Assembly: GCF_900142535.1 (NCBI RefSeq)
Contig: NZ_FRBE01000015.1
Location: forward strand, 24,471-88,470
From: Fibrobacter sp. UWEL
Lineage (GTDB): Bacteria > Fibrobacterota > Fibrobacteria > Fibrobacterales > Fibrobacteraceae
Direction of reading: 5' to 3'
DNA: 64,000 nt
Part shown: piece after piece, positions 31,626-39,507 of the stretch
Layout of the letters: the number at the start of each line of letters is the position of its first letter
How positions within the stretch are numbered: the stretch's first letter is position 1
The notes under the pieces: model-generated
The model's database searches: none
Told to the model about the DNA's origin: nothing
The model's input: only the letters and a program-made list of their open reading frames with translations
Translations under genes and position numbers: made by a program

Positions 31626-32999
31626 TTAGCGGGTCAGAACGTAGGTTTGATTTTGGAACTTGACGTAGTGTGCCTGGGCGAGATTGTCTGCTCCGAGGGA
31701 ACTGATGTCAAACCAGTGATCCTTGACGCAAACGCAGTTGGCCGTGGCCAGGATTTCTCCGTATTCAATGAGAATGGTGTTTTTGTTCATTGAAACATTG
31801 ATGGTGGCTACGACATCGCAGGCATCCATTACATTGGGAATCATGACCTGGGTGGTGGCGCCTTCTGTAATCAAGGTTGCGGTGGGATCTTTCAGCTCCT
31901 CGGCGTAGTTCAACGTGTCTGCGGAGTCGGTGATGGCCATATCGGCGATGGAGTTTCTCTTTGCAAGGCCGCCGATGTCAACATCCTTGCATTCGCCCAG
32001 AGCCATGCCGTACTTGTTCGTTGCGGCGAGCTTGGATGTTTCCGGGGCAACGGACTGTACAGTGTCCGGGGTTGTGGGCTGAGCTGCGGAGGAATATTCC
32101 TTGACGATTTTAAGGAAGCCGCTTCCGTATTGATAGCCTATGGCACGAATGGTGGTTGCTGCGGCCTGTTCCGGTGTAACGTCGAAGGTCAGGGTGCAGC
32201 TGGAGTAGCAGGCGGTGGGGTAGCCGTTTATATGCAGGGTGGCCTTAAGGCTGTCTCCATGCGGGGTCATGGTGACGGTGGAGTTGGCCCCATTGAAACC
32301 GCAGTTAATTGTCTGATTCTTCATCTCCACCTTATAGGAACCGTTTTCTTCGATAAGACGAGCCTCCGATACGTCGTACAAGCGCGTGTTTGTCGGAATG
32401 ACCTCGCACTGGGAAATTTCAAATTTTTCACCAGGAACGGTGCAGTAAGGTTCCGTATTTTGCTCGGGAGCATTTCCGCAGGGGTCCGCCACAAAGCCGG
32501 TGTCACCCGTGTCGCTGGGTGCATCATCCTGGGGAGTCGTGTATTCCTTCACTAGTACGTATGTGGTGCCATTGATGGATACAAAAAGCGCATTGGCATC
32601 GTCTTTATCAATATTGACGCGAAGGTCATAGTAGCAGGATCCGCAGTCAGCCGGCATATGGTTTTCGATTTCGATATTCAGGGTGTTGCCGTTTCGTTCG
32701 GTCTTGGTGGTGGTGTGTTTACTTTCAAGGCCGCAGGATTCTATAACATCCGGGATTTCAACCTGGTAGGAATTCCCATTTTGGATGAGGCGTGCTTCGA
32801 GCATGGGTGTCGCGGTTTCCTTGGCCAGGGCGCCCTCCGGAATTTCGTTTAGGGTGTTTCTCTTGCAGCCGTCGTGAGTGAAGCTCGCGGTTTTGGATCC
32901 GCCAGTTGCCTGGGTGGTGGAACTGTCATTGGAGCAGGCCATTAGGGCCATGGATCCCGCCATTGCGCCTGCCATCATTAAACCATAGAACTTCTTCAT
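31626..32999 (-). CDS. Lipoprotein with three copies of a Cys-containing beta module
   Basis: 457 aa from the ATG at 32997-32999 (upstream GGAGGATAT). Lipobox SMALMACS. Three modules of about 100-130 residues follow, each starting like LEARLIQNGNSYQVEIPDVI, with a Cys pair in the middle (ESCGLE ... ADCGSCYYDL; INCGFN ... TACYSSCTLTF; DACDVV ... ANCVCVKDHWFDI) and ending YVLVKEY / FLKIVKEY / TYVLTR. Ser/Thr/Asp-rich linkers separate them. The repeated disulphide-type module was not recognised. A surface role is likely. Confidence 0.7.
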   Translation of the reverse strand: MKKFYGLMMAGAMAGSMALMACSNDSSTTQATGGSKTASFTHDGCKRNTLNEIPEGALAKETATPMLEARLIQNGNSYQVEIPDVIESCGLESKHTTTKTERNGNTLNIEIENHMPADCGSCYYDLRVNIDKDDANALFVSINGTTYVLVKEYTTPQDDAPSDTGDTGFVADPCGNAPEQNTEPYCTVPGEKFEISQCEVIPTNTRLYDVSEARLIEENGSYKVEMKNQTINCGFNGANSTVTMTPHGDSLKATLHINGYPTACYSSCTLTFDVTPEQAAATTIRAIGYQYGSGFLKIVKEYSSAAQPTTPDTVQSVAPETSKLAATNKYGMALGECKDVDIGGLAKRNSIADMAITDSADTLNYAEELKDPTATLITEGATTQVMIPNVMDACDVVATINVSMNKNTILIEYGEILATANCVCVKDHWFDISSLGADNLAQAHYVKFQNQTYVLTR

Positions 33000-33332
33000 A
33001 ATATCCTCCAGAGGCGTTTGAGCCCGATTTTTGTTCTCCATGACTTAATTCTAAATTCTTAATGAAACAAAAAACTGGGAAAAGTACTCTTTTTAAAGGA
33101 TTTTTATTCACTTTTTGAAAAAGAGTAATGTAAATGATACAATCTGTTTTATATGCCGCAAATGTTGCCGCTAGTATGAACCAAACGTCCGAAAAATCCG
33201 TTTTGGGTACGAAATGGGAACATTTTAAACTTTCAAAAACATTCCAAGTGTTTGAAAATGAAGGACTTGAGTATACATTTAGGCTTGTATGATTTGAGCG
33301 CCTTGTTTGGTGAATTGGCGCAAGAGGTTTTT
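33000..33332. other. Intergenic region between divergent surface-protein genes
   Basis: 333 bp, AT-rich, containing promoters for both sides. No gene, repeat or strong hairpin was found; an upstream in-frame start at 33252 is not supported because the lipoprotein signal starts at 33333. Confidence 0.5.
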
Positions 33333-34880
33333 ATGAGACATCCTTTTTACAAGAAGTTAGTGACTCTGGGTGCCGTGGCTATGGCTGGCGCCTTTGTGGC
33401 CTGCGGTGACGATTCGGGCTCCGGCAATCCGTCCCAGCCGGCCAGCAACATTTGTGCGGGAATCGTTGCCACGGAACAGGTTTCCGTCATTGATCTTGGT
33501 ACGGCAAAGCTTCTTGTTTATCCCATCGGTATCGAGGGCTATGGCAAGGTTACCCTGGCTGACGGCACGGAATATGGCCGTTACGATGGCAGCTACATTT
33601 ACGATTTGAACAACACTCCGGTCATGGAAGCTGGCTATGCCGACATGGTCAACAAGTGCGCCGCTACCGCAACGGTAGATCCGGGTACTGGCGAAGTGGT
33701 TCCCAACTCCTCTGCAAGTGTGCCTAACACCGACCCGGTGGCTGGCTCCAGCGCAACAGTTCCCGCATCCAGCGGCTCCGTGATTCCGGGTTCCAGTGCA
33801 ACAGTTCCCGCATCCAGCGGTTCTGTAACTCCGGGTTCTAGCGCTACTGTCCCTGGTGGCGATCCCGTTCCGGCAAGCTCTGCCGCTCAGGATGTCCCCA
33901 AGGACGAAAACGGATTCCCCACTCTGGAATCCTACGGTGCACCTCCGGCAGATTACACCAAGGAAATTCAGAGCAATGGTAAGACCGGCTGGAGCTCCCG
34001 TTACTGGGACGCCTGTAAGCCGCACTGTTCCTGGCTCAGCAGCGTTGATACCACCAGCGAAGCAACTTATCAGGCTGGTATGACCGTTGCACGTAACTGT
34101 AATATTCACGACGTGGAAGTTCCCGCCTTTACCTTGGGCCATGCTGTTCAGCAGTACTGGATGGGTTACGAAGGTACTCCCAGTGCCTGCGTGAATGAAA
34201 ATGCTGGCGGTACCTATACCTGTACCGACATGGCTCCCATTGCTGTGAACGAAAACCTTTCTTACGGCTATGTGGCTGGCTCCGGCGAATTGTACAAGTA
34301 TGGTTGCGGCAAGTGCTATCACTTGCAGTTTAACGGTGGTAACCATGCTAACGACGTAAAGGCTACCCATAAGGCTCTTCAGGGTAAGCACATGGTGGTC
34401 ATGGTTTCCAACATCGGTTACGACGTGGAAGCGGGTCAGTTCGACATGATGGTGCCGGGCGGCGGTGTGGGCGCCTTCAATGCTCTCTCCACCCAGATTG
34501 GTGTTCCGCCTAGCGGCCTTGGCGCTGGCAATGGTGGTTTCCTTACTGAATGTCAGAGCAAGCTGGGCTGGGATAACACCCTGGAAAAATACCAGCAGTG
34601 CGTGATTGAAAAGTGCGAGGAAGTATTCAGTCAGTGGCCCAACCTGTTGCGCGGCTGTAAGTGGTATGCCGAATGGTACATGGCCGCGGACAATCCTACC
34701 TTCAACTGGGAAGAAGTGGAATGCCCCCAGTACCTGGTGGACCATTACGTAACCAATATCAACACCACCAAGGAAAATCGTTACCGTTGGCGTGACGACT
34801 GGTCCGATTACAAGGCTGGTGATGAACTTGAAACTCAGGATTGCCTGACCGAAGAATATCCTAAGGGCTGTGCACCGTAA
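33333..34880 (+). CDS. GH45 endoglucanase lipoprotein 1
   Basis: 515 aa from the ATG at 33333. Lipobox GAFVACG (Cys24). Residues about 40-110 are a small N-terminal module (VSVIDLGTAKLLVYPIGIEG, DGTEYGRYDGSYIYDLNN), then a linker with three SSATVPASSGSV-type repeats (about 130-190). The GH45 catalytic domain follows: SRYWDACKPHCSW (base Asp226) and GQFDMMVPGGGVGAF (acid Asp371), with many Cys pairs. GH45 enzymes cut beta-1,4-glucan with inversion. No CBM is visible. Its stop overlaps the next start as TAATG. Confidence 0.9.
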   Translation: MRHPFYKKLVTLGAVAMAGAFVACGDDSGSGNPSQPASNICAGIVATEQVSVIDLGTAKLLVYPIGIEGYGKVTLADGTEYGRYDGSYIYDLNNTPVMEAGYADMVNKCAATATVDPGTGEVVPNSSASVPNTDPVAGSSATVPASSGSVIPGSSATVPASSGSVTPGSSATVPGGDPVPASSAAQDVPKDENGFPTLESYGAPPADYTKEIQSNGKTGWSSRYWDACKPHCSWLSSVDTTSEATYQAGMTVARNCNIHDVEVPAFTLGHAVQQYWMGYEGTPSACVNENAGGTYTCTDMAPIAVNENLSYGYVAGSGELYKYGCGKCYHLQFNGGNHANDVKATHKALQGKHMVVMVSNIGYDVEAGQFDMMVPGGGVGAFNALSTQIGVPPSGLGAGNGGFLTECQSKLGWDNTLEKYQQCVIEKCEEVFSQWPNLLRGCKWYAEWYMAADNPTFNWEEVECPQYLVDHYVTNINTTKENRYRWRDDWSDYKAGDELETQDCLTEEYPKGCAP

Positions 34881-36274
34881 TGAAGTATCCTTTTGCAAAA
34901 AGCTTTGCTGCCATCAGTGCATTGGCTGTTGCAGGTCTTGTGGCCTGCGGCGACGACAATCCCTCTAATCCGGGGCAGGGAAGTACCTTCAATCCGGAAA
35001 GTAGCTCCGCTGTTGTTCACCTGGATCCCAACTCTTCTAGTTCTGTTCCCGGTCAGGTTGTTCCTGGCGTAAGCAGTTCCTCGGGAAGTGTAGTCCCGGG
35101 TTCCAGTGCCGCCGTTCCCGCTTCTAGCGGTTCTTTGACGACTGCCTCCAGCGATTCCCAGCCAGGTGAAACTCCTGCAAGTTCCGCTGCCCAGGAAGTT
35201 CCTAAGGACGAAAACGGTTTCCCCACCCTGGAATCTTATGGCGCTCCGGCTGCTGCGTACACTATGGACATTTCCGCTACTGCAAAGCGTGGCTGGAATA
35301 CCCGCTATTGGGACGCCTGCAAGCCTCATTGTTCTTGGCTCAGGGAAAGTGAAAACGATGTTACTCGTGCGGATAATTCTTCCAATGAGACTTACGCTGC
35401 GGAACTCATGACTGCCCGTAACTGCAATATCCATGACGTGGAAGTTCCCACCTTCACGTTGGGTAACGTAAGTAAGGCCTGGATGGGTTACGAAGGTACC
35501 AGAAGTGCTTGCGGCGATGAAAAGGAAGCTGGCGTATTTACCTGTACCGACATGGCACCCATTGCGGTGAACGATACTCTCGCTTACGCCTACGTTGCGG
35601 GTACTGCTGACAGCAAGTGCGGTAAGTGTTACCACCTTCAGTATGATGGTCACTTCAAGGATGAGTTTGAAAATAACCCGCCCAAGGCAACCCATAAGGC
35701 TCTTAAGGGCAAGCACCTGGTGGTGATGGCCTCCAACATCGGTATGGACGTGGCAGGCGGTAATCCCAACCTTCCTGCAGGTCAGTTTGACTTGATGGTG
35801 CCGGGTGGTGGCGTGGGCGCCTTTGATGCTCTTTCCACTCAGGTGAATGGCCAGAACGTGAACTGGGGTGCAGGCTTTGGCGGCTTCCTCACGGAATGCC
35901 AGAAGAACACCAATTGCGGTACCGAAGGTACTCTAGATTGTTACCAGACCTGCGTCAAGAACATGTGTGATGCTGCATTCGGTAACGCTGGCTTACCCAA
36001 CCTGCTTCGTGGTTGCCACTGGTTTGCCGACTGGTACATGGCTGCAGACAATCCCACCTACTACATCGAAGAAGTGGAATGCCCCCAGTACCTGATTGAC
36101 CACTACATGACCCGAATCAATACCACTATCGAAACTAACATCAAGAAGCAAACTGACTGGTCTACTTTCAAGGAAGGCGATGTGCTGGATACCTTGCACT
36201 GCTGGAAGGCAGGTGAAGCTCCTGTAGAACCTGGTGGATGGCAAAATCCCAGCGCCGGTTGCGATGTTGAGTAG
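34880..36274 (+). CDS. GH45 endoglucanase lipoprotein 2
   Basis: 464 aa. The ATG overlaps the previous stop (TAATG), so the pair is translationally coupled. Lipobox AGLVACG (Cys23), a Ser-rich linker to about residue 105, then the GH45 domain with TRYWDACKPHCSW (Asp145) and GQFDLMVPGGGVGAFDALST (Asp304). It shares VPKDENGFPTLESYGAP with the first enzyme but lacks that enzyme's N-terminal module. The Cys after the catalytic Asp is Ala in both members of this pair, unlike the pair at 59-63 kb. Confidence 0.9.
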   Translation: MKYPFAKSFAAISALAVAGLVACGDDNPSNPGQGSTFNPESSSAVVHLDPNSSSSVPGQVVPGVSSSSGSVVPGSSAAVPASSGSLTTASSDSQPGETPASSAAQEVPKDENGFPTLESYGAPAAAYTMDISATAKRGWNTRYWDACKPHCSWLRESENDVTRADNSSNETYAAELMTARNCNIHDVEVPTFTLGNVSKAWMGYEGTRSACGDEKEAGVFTCTDMAPIAVNDTLAYAYVAGTADSKCGKCYHLQYDGHFKDEFENNPPKATHKALKGKHLVVMASNIGMDVAGGNPNLPAGQFDLMVPGGGVGAFDALSTQVNGQNVNWGAGFGGFLTECQKNTNCGTEGTLDCYQTCVKNMCDAAFGNAGLPNLLRGCHWFADWYMAADNPTYYIEEVECPQYLIDHYMTRINTTIETNIKKQTDWSTFKEGDVLDTLHCWKAGEAPVEPGGWQNPSAGCDVE

Positions 36275-36302
36275 TAATCGCTGAAGTAATCCTGATTTTA
36301 AG

Positions 36303-36334
36303 AAGTCCCGTGGTGAATCCGCGGGACTTTTTAT
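36303..36334 (+). terminator. Rho-independent terminator after the GH45 pair
   Basis: AAGTCCCG-(11 nt)-CGGGACTT followed by TTTATATC. Confidence 0.8.
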
Positions 36335-36357
36335 ATCTTATCACTTGAGGTTAGGTT

Positions 36358-36909
36358 ATGCGTAACATTCTATTCATTTTACTTTTATTGCCTTTTGCCC
36401 TGTTCGCCCAGACAGACTGGAACAGGTCTCCCTATGATCAGCCTGCAGAACAGGAGGATGTTTCCACTGTTGATGTGGGAGCCTACGATCAGGCGGGTCA
36501 ATATTCCGCTAATGGCGTCCCCTTGATAGAAGGCTTTTCCAAGGGATGGTTTAGTACCGGGCTGCTTGGAAGCAAGGTCTATATGCTGGAGGGGGATACC
36601 ATTCGCTTCGATAGGGTAGAGACTATGCTTGCGGATATTCCCAAGGCGAAGGACGAACTGGCGTCCTCTAAACGCTGGGGTTATGCGGGTTTGGTCTTTG
36701 CGCTTACTGCAATTATTGGCGTAAACGTTTGGGCCTATGGATCTAGTGATGTTTCTGCAGGTGGCGGTATCGCTACTTTGGGAGGCCTCCTGCTGGAAGG
36801 CTACTGTGTGCGTCAATCCAACAACCACTACAACGCAGCCATAGATATTTACAACGCCCGATTGAGAGGGGACGACAAACCCACACCCTCTGACGTCTGG
36901 GATGACTAG
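36358..36909 (+). CDS. Secreted/membrane protein, paralogue of the 42572 gene
   Basis: 183 aa with signal peptide (FILLLLPFALFAQ) and mature start TDWNRSPYDQPAEQED. After a domain with GDTIRFDRVETMLADIPKAKD come two hydrophobic helices (WGYAGLVFALTAIIGVNVWAYG and GGGIATLGGLLLEGYCV), then NHYNAAIDIYNARLRGDD. The gene at 42572 has the same plan. Function unknown. Confidence 0.65.
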   Translation: MRNILFILLLLPFALFAQTDWNRSPYDQPAEQEDVSTVDVGAYDQAGQYSANGVPLIEGFSKGWFSTGLLGSKVYMLEGDTIRFDRVETMLADIPKAKDELASSKRWGYAGLVFALTAIIGVNVWAYGSSDVSAGGGIATLGGLLLEGYCVRQSNNHYNAAIDIYNARLRGDDKPTPSDVWDD

Positions 36910-36941
36910 GCTGTTGCGAAAATCTCCATATTATTGTAAGG

Positions 36942-36974
36942 AATCCGTGTAAATGTTTTGCACGGATTTTTTTT
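36942..36974 (+). terminator. Rho-independent terminator
   Basis: AATCCGTG-(11 nt)-CACGGATT followed by TTTTTTG. It sits upstream of the true esterase start and argues against an earlier start at 36958. Confidence 0.8.
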
Positions 36975-37008
36975 GAAAGTATTTTTTAGGCGTATTTGGA
37001 GATGGTGT

Positions 37009-38352
37009 ATGAAAAATTTTAAAGTATGTGGTTTCGTTGCAGGTTTGGGCTGTGTTGCGGTTCTCGCCGCCAATGCCTTTGCTATTACTGCAAATCCTAA
37101 CTTGAGCATCGGCAAGAATCTCTACGTAGATGGCGCCGTTAATACGAACTGGCAGCCGGGTGTCTATACTGATGGACATCTGGACTTTAACCAGATTGCC
37201 TCTGCTTCCGAGCTGGCCTTGAATGTGGGGGAGGGACCCTCCAAGATTTTCATTACCTGGCAGACCCGCGGTGACGAGGCCTGGACCAGCAACCAGTACG
37301 TGCAAGTACAAGCCTCCTGCGCCCACAATCCTCAAGAAGGTTCCAACCTCCAGAACTTTAAAATTCTGACCTCCGGCAACTCCACCAACGGCGTGGACGG
37401 TGATTGGGAAACCGCTGCGGAAGTGGGGGAGAGCGGCGCCATGAGCCGCGGCCTGGCCATTGATTTTGCAGGCAAGTCCTGGTTCAAGATTGTGGCGGAA
37501 AGCCCTGTCAAGAACCTGGAAGAAATCGGTGTGTTCGACATGAGTAATGGCGGCAACGATACCTGGTTTTTCATGGGTACAAGCATTAGCCAGATGGGCA
37601 TGAAACAGACCACGGTGGACTCCAATTATGCCCAGCTGATCCACGCCCGCTATCCGAATTACTTTCCCGCCATGCTCCGTGGCGGCATTGGTTGCGTTAC
37701 CAGCAGTGGCGTGGTGGAAGGCCTGAAGTATTATGCGGAATACGTCGGTAACGTAGGGTACTGGGCAATCGAGATGGGTACCAACGATGCCTGGGGCGGA
37801 AACAATTACAATGTGCAAATCTTCAAGAATAATATGCAGGAGATTATTGATACTGCGAAGGCCCGCGGTATTACGCCCATTATCGCCCGGATGATGGCCA
37901 CCAATCCCGAGGTTGCGGGATGGCAAATCCACGAGGAATTTCTGACTGCAATCGAGGAACTGAGGGTCGCAAACGACCTGCCGAAAGGTCCCGACTTTTA
38001 CGAATACTTCTCCAAGCATCCCGAGGAACTGATTGGCGGAAGCGATGGTGTGCATCCTAACGAAGTAGGTGCGGCCAGTATGAATCGCCTTTGGGCGGAA
38101 GCCATGGCCCCGCTATACGAAGCCAGCGGCAAGGATGGAATTGCTCCTGCGAGGAACCTACATTATGCCCTGCCACAAATCTGCGTGGAAGGAAACTCCA
38201 TTGCGGTTTCCGGAGTTCAGGAATCCGCACAGGTAACGGTCCTGGACCTGATGGGTCACACCGTTGAAAACCATAACCTTCCTGCAGGTCGTTACGTCGT
38301 TCTCGTCCGCGGTAAGGGACTTTCCTATTCCGCGAAAGTGACCGTGAAGTAA
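37009..38352 (+). CDS. Secreted SGNH-family esterase with C-terminal sorting-type domain
   Basis: 447 aa. Signal peptide ending LAANAFA. Residues 30-160 look like a carbohydrate-binding-type beta-sandwich (KNLYVDGAVNTNWQPGVYTD). The SGNH domain (about 185-365) has block I as MGTSISQMG (nucleophile Ser), block III IEMGTNDAWGG and block V GSDGVHPNEVG (Asp, His). This layout fits two-domain carbohydrate esterases that deacetylate xylan. The last 70 residues (VTVLDLMGHTVENHNLPAGR ... KVTVK) resemble Por/T9SS type A sorting domains. The target polysaccharide is inferred. Confidence 0.82.
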   Translation: MKNFKVCGFVAGLGCVAVLAANAFAITANPNLSIGKNLYVDGAVNTNWQPGVYTDGHLDFNQIASASELALNVGEGPSKIFITWQTRGDEAWTSNQYVQVQASCAHNPQEGSNLQNFKILTSGNSTNGVDGDWETAAEVGESGAMSRGLAIDFAGKSWFKIVAESPVKNLEEIGVFDMSNGGNDTWFFMGTSISQMGMKQTTVDSNYAQLIHARYPNYFPAMLRGGIGCVTSSGVVEGLKYYAEYVGNVGYWAIEMGTNDAWGGNNYNVQIFKNNMQEIIDTAKARGITPIIARMMATNPEVAGWQIHEEFLTAIEELRVANDLPKGPDFYEYFSKHPEELIGGSDGVHPNEVGAASMNRLWAEAMAPLYEASGKDGIAPARNLHYALPQICVEGNSIAVSGVQESAQVTVLDLMGHTVENHNLPAGRYVVLVRGKGLSYSAKVTVK

Positions 38353-38447
38353 CAAAAGGTTTACCAAAAAAGTTTGTCACTTTCTTCAACTATGGTATAT
38401 CTTTCCAACTCGAGTCCCACACGGACTCTGGTTGGAATCAGGAGATC

Positions 38448-39059
38448 ATGGTGAAGTTTGTGCTGTTTTTGGCATGCGCCCTGGCGCTTGCATCTGTTGC
38501 TACCGCTACTATAGAAGTATCTAGCCCCCTCAAGGATGCCCGTAATGGCATGACCTACAAGGTCGTGAAAATTGGTGACCTGCAGTGGATGGCTGAAAAC
38601 CTCAATTACGAAACCAGAAGAGACAGCTGGTGCCTGGAAGACAAGCAGGAAAATTGCGACAAGCTGGGCCGCCTCTATTCCTGGGAATCCGCCATGAAGG
38701 CATGCCCCGCAGGCTGGCGCCTTCCTTCCAAGATCGAATTTGAATACCTGGTAAAACTTGCCGGCGGCGTCCAGGACGAAGACATGAACTTCCTGTGGAT
38801 CCGCGGCGCCAACGCCCTGAAATCCGCTTCCGGCTGGGAACGTAACGGCACCGACGAATTCGGCTTTAACGCTATTCCCACTGGATATTTCCACGGCGGC
38901 TTCGCTGACTTCGAAGATACCAACAAGGCCGGCTTCTGGTCCTCCTCGGAACACAACTACACCACCGCCTTCTACATGTCCTTTGACGCTTCTAATAAGA
39001 ACGCTAAGATTGACAATCTGGACAAGATCAACGGTTACTCCATCCGCTGCGTCCGCTAA
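38448..39059 (+). CDS. FISUMP (Fibrobacter major paralogous) domain protein
   Basis: 203 aa; signal peptide ending VATAT. The body is the TIGR02145 domain: TYKVVKIGDLQWMAENLNYE, LGRLYSWESAMKACPAGWRLPS, LKSASGWERNGTDEFGFNAI, GFWSSSEH and GYSIRCVR. The fold is related to C-type-lectin/formylglycine-enzyme-like surface domains. It occurs in dozens of copies in Fibrobacter genomes, with no known biochemical function. It has an AGGAGATC ribosome binding site. Confidence 0.92.
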   Translation: MVKFVLFLACALALASVATATIEVSSPLKDARNGMTYKVVKIGDLQWMAENLNYETRRDSWCLEDKQENCDKLGRLYSWESAMKACPAGWRLPSKIEFEYLVKLAGGVQDEDMNFLWIRGANALKSASGWERNGTDEFGFNAIPTGYFHGGFADFEDTNKAGFWSSSEHNYTTAFYMSFDASNKNAKIDNLDKINGYSIRCVR

Positions 39060-39081
39060 TAGTTTCCGCTAGAATTTTTCT

Positions 39082-39121
39082 CTCTAAAAAAGGCATCCTT
39101 TGAAGGATGTCTTTTTTAGAG
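39082..39121. terminator. Long bidirectional terminator hairpin
   Basis: CTCTAAAAAAGGCATCCTT pairs with AAGGATGTCTTTTTTAGAG (one G-U), T-rich on both sides. It separates the FISUMP gene from the AT-richer block. Confidence 0.85.
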
Positions 39122-39177
39122 TAAATGGGAATAATTTATCTACATTTGGCGCTGGTTAGATAAAATAGGAGGACTCA

Positions 39178-39495
39178 ATGAAAGCTATTGCTATGCTATT
39201 TGTAGCAACTATAGTTCTTACAGCTTGCAAGAACGACGACCATAAATCACCTCACGATCAGAAGGGCAGGGCCGAACAGGAAGTTGATAATCCCGCAGAA
39301 GTTCAAGAACAGGCCTTGAAAGCAACCTCTCCTGAATCAGCAACTCAAGAAAATGTTCAAAGAATTGCGCCTCCTAAGCCTAAAACAGCAGGTTCATTTG
39401 ACTTCAGCGAATGTGAAAGTATGTTCGGCTCTGGTACAGACGACTTTCGTTCCTGTGTTCAGGCGAAGTATCCGAATATGAAGTTTGTTAAATAA
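39178..39495 (+). CDS. Small lipoprotein, unknown function
   Basis: 105 aa with ribosome binding site AGGAGGACTCA. Lipobox VLTACKND (Cys17), then a Glu/Gln/Pro-rich linker and a short domain with two Cys (FSECESMFGSGTDDFRSC). It starts the AT-richer group and is 12 bp upstream of the large Ser-rich protein, probably in one transcript. Confidence 0.7.
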   Translation: MKAIAMLFVATIVLTACKNDDHKSPHDQKGRAEQEVDNPAEVQEQALKATSPESATQENVQRIAPPKPKTAGSFDFSECESMFGSGTDDFRSCVQAKYPNMKFVK

Positions 39496-39507
39496 AGGGG
39501 GGGGGCA

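Noticed and set aside
33357..34898. 513-codon open frame antisense to GH45 gene 1 (and a 626-codon one antisense to gene 3)
   Set aside because: Low-complexity shadow of the Ser-rich coding strand; no signal peptide or ribosome binding site.
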